Under the pieces are notes generated by a model. It had not been told where the DNA came from. It searched no databases and was given only the letters and a program-made list of their open reading frames with translations. This document shows positions 8,138 to 17,208 of a stretch of 64,000 nucleotides of DNA, piece after piece (positions within the stretch are counted from its first letter, which is position 1; the number at the start of each line of letters is the position of its first letter). A program made the translations under genes and the position numbers. Source of the DNA: Lysobacteraceae bacterium PS02065 (GTDB taxonomy: Bacteria; Pseudomonadota; Gammaproteobacteria; Xanthomonadales; Rhodanobacteraceae). The DNA lies in NCBI GenBank assembly GCA_029959555.1, contig JASCPI010000010.1, positions 1 through 64,000 of the forward strand, written 5' to 3'.

Positions 8138-10045
8138 TCACCCCGTGAACATGCTCAGGACCTGGCTGCGGTTGCTCGGCAGGCCGCCGCGCGAGGTGTC
8201 GTCCATGACGTTCCAGGTCGCCAGATGCGCGAGCAGGTTGACCTGGCGTGCATCGAGGTTCAGCTGCTCGACGGTCAGGTAGTTCGGGAAGTCGTCGAAC
8301 TTCAGGAACTCGACGTCCATGCCCGCACGCACCTCGTACGAGAGCTGGTCGCGCCACACCGGCACGGGGTTGTTGTAGACCCACAGCACGTCGACGGTGG
8401 CGCCGCCCTCGATGCCGAAGCGCGTGTTGGGCAGCACGGCCAGGCCCGTCTGCTTGAACATCGCGGTACCGCCGGTCGCAGCCGCCGCCCACAGGCCTGC
8501 GATGAGCGTCCAGAACGCGTCGGTCGCGAACACCTGGTTGTAGCGGAACAGCGAGGACGGATCGTCCGACAATGGCCGGTAGCCGATGTTCTTCTCGTAT
8601 GGCAACAGCCCGAACAGCGGAGGCAACAGGTCGTCGACGACGATGATGTCGTTTCCCGATCGATCGCGGCCGATCGAAAGCGGCGTCTGCACGTTGGCGA
8701 AACTCAGAATGTTCGGCACGCCTCTCCGCAGCAGCGCCATGATGCCCGCGTTCTCCATGATGCCGCCGTCGCCGAACAGGTAGCGCGTCGCCGTGTTGGT
8801 CGACGTACCGGCACCCGCGACGGGCCAGTACGTGTACGTCGGATCGAGATCCTCGATCCACGGGTGGTGTGACGAGTAGCGCGTGATGAGCACGTCGACG
8901 TAGGCCGAACTGCTGGTGCCGGCGATGTCGGACAGCGCGAAGCGCGCTGCCGGCGCCGGTATCGTGAATCGGCCGTCGGTCGGCGGCGACGACGGTCCGA
9001 CCGAACCGAACGCGAATGGATCGACGTAGCCGCCGCCGAGATTGCGTCCACCCTCGCCGGCCTTGAGGAAGGTCGGCGGCATCCCTGTCGTGATCGGCGT
9101 GGACTCGAACGGGTAGGGATCGGCCTCGGGTTGCACCGCGGCACTGCGTCCCGGCACGGTCTTCGAGGCTCCGGCCGCCGGCGGATAGAAGAACGTCGAA
9201 TTGGTGACGAGGTAGGGACGATGCGTCCTGCCCTCGCCCATCTGCACGAGGTAGAGGCTGTCGGGCGTGATGCCCGGGTTGTCGGCGCGCACGACGTGGT
9301 CGCGCCACCAGGTCGTGTAGCTGAAGAGCATCGTCGGCAGGCCGTCGGCGAGGTGGTCGCCGAGGCCGAACGGCTCGAGCACGAGCCGGCCGATGCCGCG
9401 GTTCCACAGCGCATCGACAGGGACGCCGTATTCCTCGTAGAGATCGACCACGGTCTCGAGCATCTCGGTGATGCCGATGCGCGTGCACAGGCTGCCGATC
9501 GCGTACGGCGAGAGCACGTCGAGTGCGAACTCGGGCTTGCCGTACCAATCCTCCCACGTGAGCTGCGACGGATCGGCCACGACCGTGCCGAGCAGTTCGT
9601 CGTCGCTGATCGTGTCGGGGCAATACGTGTACACCGTGCCGGCCCAGCCACCGCCCGACACGGTCGACAGGAACGTCACCTTGTCGAGCACGCCGAGCGC
9701 GCGCAGGCCGCGCAGGATGCCCATCGAGGCCGAGGCCGAACGTGACCCGCCACCCGACAGGCACACACCGACGAACGGCGTCGGCAGCAGACCGCCATCG
9801 GCGGCTTCGGCGACATCCTGTGCGGGAAACGGATAGACCTGCGCGTGCAGCGTCTTCGGGGCATCGGGCGCAGCGACCGGCGCGCGCTCGGCCTGCGTGA
9901 CCGTCTCGCGCCAACGAGCGTGAGCAAGGTCGTAGGCGACGCGTGCCTCGGCCCGCTGCCGTGGCGTTCCGCCCGCGAGGGCCTGATCCAGTGCCTGCTG
10001 CGCGGCCTGCACGGCCTCCCACGACGCGTTGAGCGTGTCGTCCAT
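8138..10045 (-). CDS. patatin/cPLA2-like phospholipase
   Basis: 635 residues; the ATG at 10045 follows GGAAGG at good spacing, whereas the frame remains open further upstream. No signal peptide. Residues 1-60 are a helical, Ala/Arg-rich N-terminus. Residues 94-140 hold the oxyanion loop CLSGGGSRSASASMG and the nucleophile elbow TVSGGGWAG (Ser130). The catalytic aspartate is in FGDGGIMENAG. The spacing and the GxSGGGW elbow are closer to the cytosolic PLA2 / lysophospholipase group than to plant patatin. Expected to hydrolyse acyl esters of phospholipids. The ~320 residues between the elbow and the Asp are an insertion of unknown role. Stands alone. Confidence 0.75.
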   Translation of the reverse strand: MDDTLNASWEAVQAAQQALDQALAGGTPRQRAEARVAYDLAHARWRETVTQAERAPVAAPDAPKTLHAQVYPFPAQDVAEAADGGLLPTPFVGVCLSGGGSRSASASMGILRGLRALGVLDKVTFLSTVSGGGWAGTVYTYCPDTISDDELLGTVVADPSQLTWEDWYGKPEFALDVLSPYAIGSLCTRIGITEMLETVVDLYEEYGVPVDALWNRGIGRLVLEPFGLGDHLADGLPTMLFSYTTWWRDHVVRADNPGITPDSLYLVQMGEGRTHRPYLVTNSTFFYPPAAGASKTVPGRSAAVQPEADPYPFESTPITTGMPPTFLKAGEGGRNLGGGYVDPFAFGSVGPSSPPTDGRFTIPAPAARFALSDIAGTSSSAYVDVLITRYSSHHPWIEDLDPTYTYWPVAGAGTSTNTATRYLFGDGGIMENAGIMALLRRGVPNILSFANVQTPLSIGRDRSGNDIIVVDDLLPPLFGLLPYEKNIGYRPLSDDPSSLFRYNQVFATDAFWTLIAGLWAAAATGGTAMFKQTGLAVLPNTRFGIEGGATVDVLWVYNNPVPVWRDQLSYEVRAGMDVEFLKFDDFPNYLTVEQLNLDARQVNLLAHLATWNVMDDTSRGGLPSNRSQVLSMFTG

Positions 10046-10473
10046 GAGCCTTCCCTTCCGTGAGTGGTGATCGCGCGACGAGCATACGTTATTTATCCAC
10101 ATGTGATCATGTCGGCGTGGAGACGTCACGCGACTCGCGAACCGCACGTTCGCCATCTCGATCGATCGTGCCCGCGGAAAGGATTACGCACCCGCAGGGC
10201 ATGAAGGGGGCAGATCGATGCGATCCACGGCCACGACCGTCATCGATCCGTCGCGTAAAGGCCGCCGACCGGCAGCGAAGAATGCGCCGGTTGACATGCT
10301 TGCCGACGTCACGGCGTGCGATGCTCATCGGCACGCTGGCGAAGCCCTCGGCGGACATGTCTTGGAGAAGTCGTGCGATGCCTGTCCCGCCTACGCGTCG
10401 CATGCGCCGTCATCGCACAGGGACACCCCTGCTTGCACGGATGACATCGGCCACGCCACATCACGGAGCATCA
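10046..10473. other. non-coding region between divergent genes
   Basis: About 430 bp separating the phospholipase start from the exported protein at 10474. The AT-rich stretch TACGTTATTTATCCACATG (about 10085-10103) is the most promoter-like part and probably serves the phospholipase. A plus-strand frame from 10218 has a good Shine-Dalgarno but a sequence that looks like noise (see rejected items). Nothing else recognised. Confidence 0.4.
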
Positions 10474-11064
10474 ATGGCATGCCTCGCGAGCGGCGTCCGA
10501 TCGGTCGCTGCCATGATCGTGATCGCAACGGTTTTGCCGATCAGCACGACCGCCGTCGCGGAGAACGATGTCGAGGACGGACTGGTGAGATTCCCGGGCC
10601 GCGCCGAGCCCGCCTTCAATGCCGCTCGCACGGCCGCACTCGCCGTCGTCAGCCGTGACGATGTAGAGGAAGGCGGAGACAACCATGCGCTGCTGCTGCG
10701 CGACATGGCACGTGGTACCGACGCGGAGATCCTGACCTTCGGACGCAGCATTACGGTCGGCTGGCATCCCGACGGCGCGCTGTTCTTCGTCAACGACCAC
10801 GAAGGCAGCGACAAGACGGACTGCCGCGTGGGCCGGCGCGACGCCACCGGCGGCGTCACCTGGTTGCCGACGCGCATCCCCGCCAGCGTGCAATGCTGGA
10901 ATCTCGGCGCGCATCACTGTTACCGCACCTGCACGGCGTGGCGCTCGACCACGCGCATCGAGGCCCACATCGTCTACTACGGTGACGGCGTCGAGGGTGA
11001 CCGCGATTTCGTGATCGACGTGGTACCGGAAGACGTCACCGCCTCCAAGCCAGCGCATCGCTGA
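10474..11064 (+). CDS. exported hypothetical protein
   Basis: 196 residues; ATG at 10474 with GGAG nine bases upstream. Signal peptide in the first ~32 residues (VRSVAAMIVIATVLPISTTAVAE). The mature part has short beta-type segments, FGRSITVGWHPDGALFFVNDHEGSD around residues 90-115, and several cysteines (DCRV, QCWNLGAHHCYRTC) that could form disulfides. The phrase SITVGWHPDGALFFVND resembles a beta-propeller-like blade, which is only an impression. No family recognised. Confidence 0.6.
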   Translation: MACLASGVRSVAAMIVIATVLPISTTAVAENDVEDGLVRFPGRAEPAFNAARTAALAVVSRDDVEEGGDNHALLLRDMARGTDAEILTFGRSITVGWHPDGALFFVNDHEGSDKTDCRVGRRDATGGVTWLPTRIPASVQCWNLGAHHCYRTCTAWRSTTRIEAHIVYYGDGVEGDRDFVIDVVPEDVTASKPAHR

Positions 11065-11406
11065 GGGGCGGCGCGCAATTCGGCGCAGAGGCCTGGCGAC
11101 CACGGTCGGACCGGCCACCACCGTCAGCGACAGGCCCTCGTCCGTGATCACGACTCGGCGGAAGCGCCTCGTCACACCAGCCTCCGCGACAATGACGCCC
11201 GCCGCTGATGAAGCCCGGCGGCATCGAGCGTATCGTCCACTGCGGGCCGGCGCCCCGGCTCGCGACCATGTCGATCCGCGTCGTTCCCGTTCGTCGTGGC
11301 ATGGAGATCCGCGCAAGGAACCCGCCGTGCACGCTTCGCTCGCGATCCACGACGCCCCGCCGCTCATCGCCGGCCACGTCAGCGGCACCACGCCTGGAGT
11401 GGGCGC
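11065..11406. other. intergenic region, nothing recognised
   Basis: About 340 bp between the exported protein and the MFS gene. No open frame with coding character, no repeat shared with the rest of the window, no clear terminator. An upstream extension of the MFS frame to 11296 is open but has no hydrophobic or family-like sequence. Confidence 0.4.
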
Positions 11407-12612
11407 ATGAACGACGCCACCTACCGCTGGGTCATCGTCGCGGTCGGCGCGCTGCTCGGCTGCGTCGCGCTCGGTGCGATGTTCTCGCTCGCGATCTTCC
11501 TCGATCCGATCACGCACACGACGGGCTGGTCGCGAACGGGCATCTCGTTCGCGATGACGCTCAACTTCCTGTTCATGGGCGTCGGCGCGCCGTTGTGGGG
11601 CGCGATCAGCGACCGCGTCGGTGCGCGTCCGGTCGTGCTCGCCGGCGTCGTGCTGCTCGGGCTCGCGCTCGTGCTGGCGAGCCGGGCCGAGTCGCTCGGC
11701 GTGTTCCAGCTCGTCTACGGCGTGTTCGTCGGCCTCGCCGCGAGTGCGTTCTTCGCGCCGCTCATGGTGCTGACGACAGCGTGGTTCGACCGCCATCGCG
11801 CACTGGCGGTGTCGCTCGTCTCGGCCGGCATGGGCGTCGCGCCGATGACGATCTCGCCATTCGCACGCTGGCTCATCGACGCCTCGGACTGGCGCACGGC
11901 GATGCTCGCGATCGGCGTGCTCGCGTGGACGATGCTGCCGGCCGCGCTGCTGCTGCGACGTGCGCCGCCGGCGGTCGCCGCGTCCGGCACGATGGATTCA
12001 CCCGCCGTCGGCGCGGGCGGCATGGGCGTCGCCGAGGCCTTGCGCTCGCGTCCGTTCATCGTGCTCGCGCTGACGTTCTTCGCCTGCTGCGCCGCGCACT
12101 CGGGGCCGATCTTCCACATGGTCAGCTACGCGATCGTCTGCGGCATCGGCCCGATGGCGGCCGTGAGCATCTACAGCGTCGAAGGCTTCGCGGGCCTCAT
12201 CGGACGCCTGCTGTTCGGCGTCATGGCCGACCGCCTCGGCGTGCGCCACGTCATCGTCGCGGGCCTGCTGCTGCAGGCGATCGCGATCGGCGGTTACGTC
12301 GTCGCGCGCGACCTGCGCGACTTCTACGCGCTCGCGCTGCTGTTCGGCACGGCCTACGGCGGCGTCATGCCGCTCTACGCGGTGCTCGCGCGCGAGTACT
12401 TCGGACCGCGTTCGCTCGGTGCCGTGCTCGGTACCGCGATGATGCTGTCGAGCCTCGGCATGGCGTTCGGCCCGGTCGCGGGCGGCTGGCTGTTCGACAC
12501 CTGGGGCGACTACGGCCGGCTGTTCATCGGCTCGTGCCTGGTCGGCCTCGCCGCCGTCGCGATGGCGCTGGCGTTCCCCGCGCCTCGCGAACCGGAGCGC
12601 GCAGCGGCCTGA
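11407..12612 (+). CDS. MFS transporter
   Basis: 401 residues from ATG at 11407 (GGAG upstream). Twelve predicted membrane helices, first at residues 8-28 (WVIVAVGALLGCVALGAMFS). Motif A of the major facilitator family is seen in the loop after helix 2 (GAISDRVGARPVV) and its half repeat in the second half (GVMADRLGVRHVIV). The pattern resembles the monocarboxylate / oxalate-formate antiporter branch, but the substrate cannot be told. Followed by an inverted-repeat element that may also act as terminator. Confidence 0.85.
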   Translation: MNDATYRWVIVAVGALLGCVALGAMFSLAIFLDPITHTTGWSRTGISFAMTLNFLFMGVGAPLWGAISDRVGARPVVLAGVVLLGLALVLASRAESLGVFQLVYGVFVGLAASAFFAPLMVLTTAWFDRHRALAVSLVSAGMGVAPMTISPFARWLIDASDWRTAMLAIGVLAWTMLPAALLLRRAPPAVAASGTMDSPAVGAGGMGVAEALRSRPFIVLALTFFACCAAHSGPIFHMVSYAIVCGIGPMAAVSIYSVEGFAGLIGRLLFGVMADRLGVRHVIVAGLLLQAIAIGGYVVARDLRDFYALALLFGTAYGGVMPLYAVLAREYFGPRSLGAVLGTAMMLSSLGMAFGPVAGGWLFDTWGDYGRLFIGSCLVGLAAVAMALAFPAPREPERAAA

Positions 12613-12630
12613 GCGCAAGGCCTGAAGCCT

Positions 12631-12701
12631 GGGGTCAGGTTCATTCTCTCCATGCCGCCGCGCGGATCACAGCCGTCGTGCGGGAAAATGAACCTGACCC
12701 C
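12631..12701. repeat. GGGGTCAGGTTCATTTTC inverted-repeat element, copy B
   Basis: Left arm GGGGTCAGGTTCATTCTC starts at 12631, right arm GAAAATGAACCTGACCCC ends at 12701; 71 bp, the same length as copies A and C. It lies 19 bp after the MFS stop and 128 bp upstream of the complete RAYT gene. Confidence 0.85.
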
Positions 12702-12829
12702 ATGCGGTGACGCCGCATGTCGGACGACGCACCTACGCGCCGTTTTCCTACGGCACGACACATCGTCCTACCCAAGCAGCGGGCAACACGCGCAGCCACG
12801 ATGGTCACCCCTCGCATGGATGCGTCCCC

Positions 12830-13435
12830 ATGGCCCGCCTTCCCCGCCTCGACATCGCCGGTGTCGCGCAGCATGTCGTCCAGCGCGGCAACAACCGGCA
12901 GGCCTGCTTCGTCAGCGAGTACGACTTCGTGCGTTACCGCGAGGAGCTCGAAGACGCCGCGACACGCCACGCATGTTCCGTGCACGCCTGGGTGTTCATG
13001 ACGAATCATGTGCACCTGCTCGTCACACCTTCGGAGGTTGGCGGCGTGTCGCGCATGATGCAGGCGATCGGGCGCCGTTACGTCGGTGGTTTCAATGCGC
13101 GCCACGCGCGCACGGGCACGCCGTGGGAGGGCCGCTTCAAGGCCACGCTCGTGGCCGGCGATCGTCACGTGCTCGCCTGCTACCGCTACATCGAATCGAG
13201 CCCGGTCCGCGCGGGCATGGCGGACACGCCGGCCGGGTATCGATGGTCCAGCCACGCCGTGAACGCGCTCGGCCAGCGTGATGCCTTCGTCGTCCCGCAC
13301 GAAACCTACACGCGCCTCGGTACCGAGGGCGAGGATCGTTGCGCGGCCTATGCGGCCCTGTTCTCGCACGCACTCGACGACGCCACGATCGACGCATCGT
13401 GCCCACCTGCACGTCGGCAGCTCCTTCACGGGTGA
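12830..13435 (+). CDS. REP-associated tyrosine transposase (RAYT)
   Basis: 201 residues from ATG at 12830, beginning MARLPRLDIAGVAQHVVQRG as is typical of the family. The metal-binding HUH pair is His60-Val-His62 in VFMTNHVHLLVTP. The catalytic Tyr is Tyr118 or Tyr120 in CYRYIESSPVRAGM. GRRYVGGFNARHARTGTPWEGRFK is the conserved middle segment. It appears complete and intact. It is single-copy with no flanking insertion ends of its own, but an inverted-repeat element (12631-12701) lies just upstream and four more are within 15 kb, so it is the likely enzyme for their movement. Confidence 0.9.
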   Translation: MARLPRLDIAGVAQHVVQRGNNRQACFVSEYDFVRYREELEDAATRHACSVHAWVFMTNHVHLLVTPSEVGGVSRMMQAIGRRYVGGFNARHARTGTPWEGRFKATLVAGDRHVLACYRYIESSPVRAGMADTPAGYRWSSHAVNALGQRDAFVVPHETYTRLGTEGEDRCAAYAALFSHALDDATIDASCPPARRQLLHG

Positions 13436-13559
13436 CGCACACACCACGTGATCCGGAGCAGGCGATGCCCGCGAGGACGCCTGCGCGACACACCTGGCCC
13501 CTCGCCTCGCGATCCGCCGTGGAACACGTCGTCGACAGGACGCAGCGGGGAGACGAACG

Positions 13560-15884
13560 ATGGCATCAGGACGCATGCGTGGGGTGGCGGCCTTGCTGGC
13601 AGGCGTCGCCGGCATCGCGAAGGCCACGTCGATCGAGGTGACGACATCCCTCGACGACTACGGCGCGGACCCCGCGACGTGCTCGCTCCGCGAAGCGATA
13701 CGCGCCGCGAACACGGACACCGCGTTCAGCGGTTGCCCGGCCGGAAGCGCGACCGACCTCATCACGCTCGGCGCCGCACGCTACGTGCTGACACGTGAAG
13801 GGCGCCTCGAGAACGCGAACAGCAGCGGCGACCTCGACATCGACGCCGCCGGCACCGTCGTCATCGTCGGAACCGGCGCGGGCCAGACCTTCATCGACGC
13901 GCAAGGCATCGACCGCGTGTTCGATTTCGCCTGCCGCAGCGACATGGCGGTGCAGCTGATCGGCATGACGATACGCGGCGGCGACGCCGGCAACGACAAC
14001 GCGGGCGGCGGCGGCATCCGGCAGTGTGCCGGCACGCGCCTCAATCTGACCGGCGTGCACGTCACCGACAATTCGGCCGGACGCGGTGGCGGCATGACGA
14101 TCGCCTCCGGCAGCGGCGAGGTCGCGATCACGCGCAGTGCGTTCACGCGCAACCACGCGATCGAGGGCGATGGCGGTGCGATCCGTCACAACGGCACCGA
14201 CCCGCTCGCACTCACCAACACCACGATCAGCGAGAACGTCACCCAGACCATGGGCGCACTCTCCGCGACGGCGGCCGTCACGATGAAGAACGTGACCGTA
14301 GCCGCCAACACCTCGGGCCAGGGCACGGCAGGCGTGCGCATGACCAGCGGGCGGATCACCCTCGACAACTCGATCATCGCCGACAACGCCGCGCGTGCAG
14401 GCACGTCGCCCCCGGACCTCTACTGCCTGACCGACGCGATGACGTACGGCTACAACATCATCGAGACGCGCGACTGCGACTTCGTCCTGCCGGTCTCCAG
14501 CGACCTCGCGGTCGACCCCATGCTCGGCACGCTGGCCGACGCGGGACGCGCGCTTCCCGTCCACGTGCTGTTGCCCGGAAGTCCCGCGATCAACTCGGGC
14601 GCCCCCGTACCCAACGACGGCAGCCAGGGCCGCTGCGCATCGACCGACCAGCGCAGCATCCAGCGCCAGCAGTGCGATCGCGGTGCATTCGAGGGGCGTG
14701 TCGACTACGCGGTGACGTCCACCGCCGATGCACCCGACAGCAATCCCGGCAACGGCATCTGCCAGAGCACGCTCGGGGGTTGCACGCTGCGTGCCGCACT
14801 CATGGAAGCTGCCCGACAGGAGCTTCCCATCGTGATCTCGATCCCCGCCGGCGTGTTCGAGGTCAACATTCCCGGCCGACTCGAGGACCAGGCTGCCACG
14901 GGAGACCTCGACATCAGGGGAATCGGGGACGAGGCGCGCATCCTGATCGGCCAGGGACCGGACCAGACGATCATCCGCAGCAACGGCAGCGATCGCGTGT
15001 TCGACACGTACCGCGGCGGCGAACCAGGCTCGGCCATCGGCCTCTTCGGCATGCGCATCGAGGGCGGCGACACGTTCCGTCTGGGCAGCGACGGCAGTGT
15101 GCTCGACGGCGCCGGCGCGCGCTTCCTCCTGCCGCGCGCGCTCACGATCGACCGCGTCTGGTTCGACCGCAATCGCGGCGGCTCGTCGGGTGGCGGCCTC
15201 AGCGTGACCTCCGCAGCCGATCAGGGCCCTGCCGTTCGCATCACGCGCAGCGCGTTCACGCGCAACACGGCCGTACGCGAGGGCGGCGGCATCGCGATCC
15301 AGCAATCCGGCGATGCCTCGATACGCTCGAGCGTGATCGCACACAACACGGCCGGCCTCGACGGCGGCGGGATCGCCACCCGCGACACGCTCGACGTCGA
15401 GCTTTCGTGGCTCACGATCACCGGCAATGTCGCCTCGGGCAACGGTGGTGGCGTCGCGCTCACCGGCGGAGAGACCGTGGGCTCGGTGATCATCGCCGGC
15501 AATCGCGATGGCCTGACCCCTTCGAAACCCGACTGTGCCGCCCATCCCGCGCGCACGGTGTCGTCGGGCTACAACCTGATCGGATCCGCCGGCGGCTGCG
15601 TGCTCGCCGGTGATTCGACCGGCAATGTCATGGGCGCCGACGTGCAGCTCGCGCCGGTCAACCTCGTCGGTGCGGGCATGCCTTACGCGGCACCGCGTGT
15701 CGGCAGCGTCGCGATCGCCGCGGTGCCCCAGGCACGCTGCCGTCGCGGCTGGGGTCAATTCCAGCTCGACGACCCGCAAGGCAACGCGCGTCCGGTCGCG
15801 GGTCGCTGCACGATCGGTGCGCTCGAACGCACGTCGGACATCCTGTTCGCGCACGGCATGGACGACGGCTATCCGGGCGAGTGA
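13560..15884 (+). CDS. exported CSLREA-type beta-helix protein
   Basis: 774 residues with an N-terminal signal peptide (AALLAGVAGIAKATS). Two tandem CSLREA-type modules: residues ~22-50 (TTSLDDYGADPATCSLREAI) and again around 385-415 (DAPDSNPGNGICQ, then CTLRAALMEAA). Each is followed by a right-handed parallel beta-helix with coils such as GGGGIRQCAGTRL and VTDNSAGRGGGM. Surface-exposed or released. The C-terminus ends DILFAHGMDDGYPGE, a variant of the F-x-x-G-F-D/E ending seen in several other exported proteins here. The protein may act in adhesion, but this is inference. Confidence 0.75.
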   Translation: MASGRMRGVAALLAGVAGIAKATSIEVTTSLDDYGADPATCSLREAIRAANTDTAFSGCPAGSATDLITLGAARYVLTREGRLENANSSGDLDIDAAGTVVIVGTGAGQTFIDAQGIDRVFDFACRSDMAVQLIGMTIRGGDAGNDNAGGGGIRQCAGTRLNLTGVHVTDNSAGRGGGMTIASGSGEVAITRSAFTRNHAIEGDGGAIRHNGTDPLALTNTTISENVTQTMGALSATAAVTMKNVTVAANTSGQGTAGVRMTSGRITLDNSIIADNAARAGTSPPDLYCLTDAMTYGYNIIETRDCDFVLPVSSDLAVDPMLGTLADAGRALPVHVLLPGSPAINSGAPVPNDGSQGRCASTDQRSIQRQQCDRGAFEGRVDYAVTSTADAPDSNPGNGICQSTLGGCTLRAALMEAARQELPIVISIPAGVFEVNIPGRLEDQAATGDLDIRGIGDEARILIGQGPDQTIIRSNGSDRVFDTYRGGEPGSAIGLFGMRIEGGDTFRLGSDGSVLDGAGARFLLPRALTIDRVWFDRNRGGSSGGGLSVTSAADQGPAVRITRSAFTRNTAVREGGGIAIQQSGDASIRSSVIAHNTAGLDGGGIATRDTLDVELSWLTITGNVASGNGGGVALTGGETVGSVIIAGNRDGLTPSKPDCAAHPARTVSSGYNLIGSAGGCVLAGDSTGNVMGADVQLAPVNLVGAGMPYAAPRVGSVAIAAVPQARCRRGWGQFQLDDPQGNARPVAGRCTIGALERTSDILFAHGMDDGYPGE

Positions 15885-15903
15885 GCGCCCACGTCGCCGC
15901 GGG

Positions 15904-15925
15904 CGGCGGATGCCGTCGTCCGCCG
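15904..15925. terminator. hairpin after the beta-helix gene
   Basis: CGGCGGA (15904-15910) pairs with TCCGCCG (15919-15925), loop of eight bases. No U-tract follows. It is followed by TAGAAT (15926-15931), which could be the -10 element of the next gene. Confidence 0.35.
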
Positions 15926-15961
15926 TAGAATGCGGCTTCCTTGCATGGGTGGGAGTCCGCC

Positions 15962-17032
15962 ATGGCACCACCGATCCCGCGCGGCCTCGTGCGACGCCTC
16001 GGTATCGCGCACCCGTTGCTGCAGGCACCGATGGCCGGTGTATCGGATGCGACGCTCGCGATCGCGGTCGCGCGCGCCGGCGGGCTCGGCGCGATCGCCG
16101 CGGCGACACTGTCGGCCGATGCGCTGCGCGATGAAGTCGCGCGTTTCCGGTCCGCGATCGATGCACCGCTCAACCTCAACTTCTTCGCACATCGCGACGT
16201 CGCGCCGACGCCTGCGCAGATGGAACGCTGGCGCGTAGCGCTCGCGCCGCTGCACGCACGCTTCGGCATCGAACCTTCACGTGACACCGGTGCCGCCCGC
16301 CGCCCGTTCGACGACGAGGCTGCACGCATGGTCGAGGCCTTGCGTCCGCACGTCGTGAGCTTCCACTTCGGATTGCCCGATGCCGCGCTGCTCGAACGCG
16401 TCAAGGCGAGCGGCGCGCTCGTGCTGTCGAGTGCGACGACCGTCGCCGAAGCGCGCTGGCTCGCCGGGCACGGCGCCGATGCCGTCATCGCGCAGGGCTG
16501 GGAAGCCGGCGGCCACCGCGCGATGTTCCTCGACGACGACATCGACGGCCAGGTCGGCACGTTCGCGCTCGTGCCGCAGATCGTCGATGCGATCGACCTG
16601 CCCGTGATCGCCGCGGGCGGCATCGCGGACGGACGCGGCATGGCCGCGGCGCGCCTGCTCGGCGCCGATGCGGTGCAGGTCGGCACGGCGTTCCTGCGCA
16701 GTGCCGAGGCGACCACCTCGCCCGCGCATCGCGCCGCACTCCAGCACGCCGACGACACCTCGACGCGCCTCACCAACCTGTTCACTGGCCGGCCCGCACG
16801 CGGGCTGCGCAACCGACTCATCAAGGAACTCGGGCCGATGTCGTCGCAGGTGCCACCATTCCCCTACGCGTCCGGACCGCTCGCGGCGCTGCGCGAGCAC
16901 AGCCTGCGCGGAGGGGACGGCGACCATGTCGCGATGTGGGCTGGCCAGGCCGCCGCGCTCGCCCGCGCCGAGCGCGCGGGCGACATCGTCATGCGCCTGG
17001 TGTCGGAGTCCGAAGCGCTGCTGTCGCGCTGA
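15962..17032 (+). CDS. nitronate monooxygenase family flavoenzyme
   Basis: 356 residues; ATG at 15962 follows GGGAG at six bases, better than the ATG at 15941. TIM-barrel flavoprotein of the NMO / 2-nitropropane dioxygenase family: PLLQAPMAGVSDATLAIAVA at the start, LNLNFFAHRDV, the FMN-binding GWEAGGHRA around residue 185 and AAGGIADGRGMAAARLLGAD around 218-237, then QVGTAFLRS. Expected to oxidise alkyl nitronates such as propionate-3-nitronate with FMN and oxygen. No operon partner is obvious. Confidence 0.85.
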   Translation: MAPPIPRGLVRRLGIAHPLLQAPMAGVSDATLAIAVARAGGLGAIAAATLSADALRDEVARFRSAIDAPLNLNFFAHRDVAPTPAQMERWRVALAPLHARFGIEPSRDTGAARRPFDDEAARMVEALRPHVVSFHFGLPDAALLERVKASGALVLSSATTVAEARWLAGHGADAVIAQGWEAGGHRAMFLDDDIDGQVGTFALVPQIVDAIDLPVIAAGGIADGRGMAAARLLGADAVQVGTAFLRSAEATTSPAHRAALQHADDTSTRLTNLFTGRPARGLRNRLIKELGPMSSQVPPFPYASGPLAALREHSLRGGDGDHVAMWAGQAAALARAERAGDIVMRLVSESEALLSR

Positions 17033-17042
17033 GCCAACGCAT

Positions 17043-17113
17043 GGGGTCAGGTTCATTTTCCGACCGGGCGCTGAGGAGTCCCGGGCCGGACGCACGGAAA
17101 ATGAACTGACCCC
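17043..17113. repeat. GGGGTCAGGTTCATTTTC inverted-repeat element, copy C
   Basis: 71 bp; left arm ATGGGGTCAGGTTCATTTTC with GGGG at 17043, right arm GGAAAATGAACTGACCCC ending at 17113. The right arm has lost one C (AACTGACC instead of AACCTGACC). Begins 11 bp after the stop of the nitronate monooxygenase gene. Confidence 0.85.
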
Positions 17114-17208
17114 ATGCCGCAGATCCCGGTCGGTGCAGCGGGATGCCGGGATCCGATTCCTGCGGGCCTTGCGCTACCCTGCCGCCCCGCCTGCACGCGC
17201 GATCCCCG

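Noticed and set aside
8138..10156. Longer start of the phospholipase at 10156
   Set aside because: The added residues (MANVRFASRVTSPRRHDHMW) lie in the upstream AT-rich promoter-like region, and a good Shine-Dalgarno precedes 10045.
10218..10658. Plus-strand open frame of 146 codons with a good Shine-Dalgarno before 10218
   Set aside because: Sequence is arginine/histidine-rich noise and overlaps the start of the exported protein gene at 10474 in another frame.
12707..12829. Longer start of the complete RAYT at 12707
   Set aside because: The family consensus begins MARLPRLDI; the upstream part overlaps the inverted-repeat flank and has no similarity.
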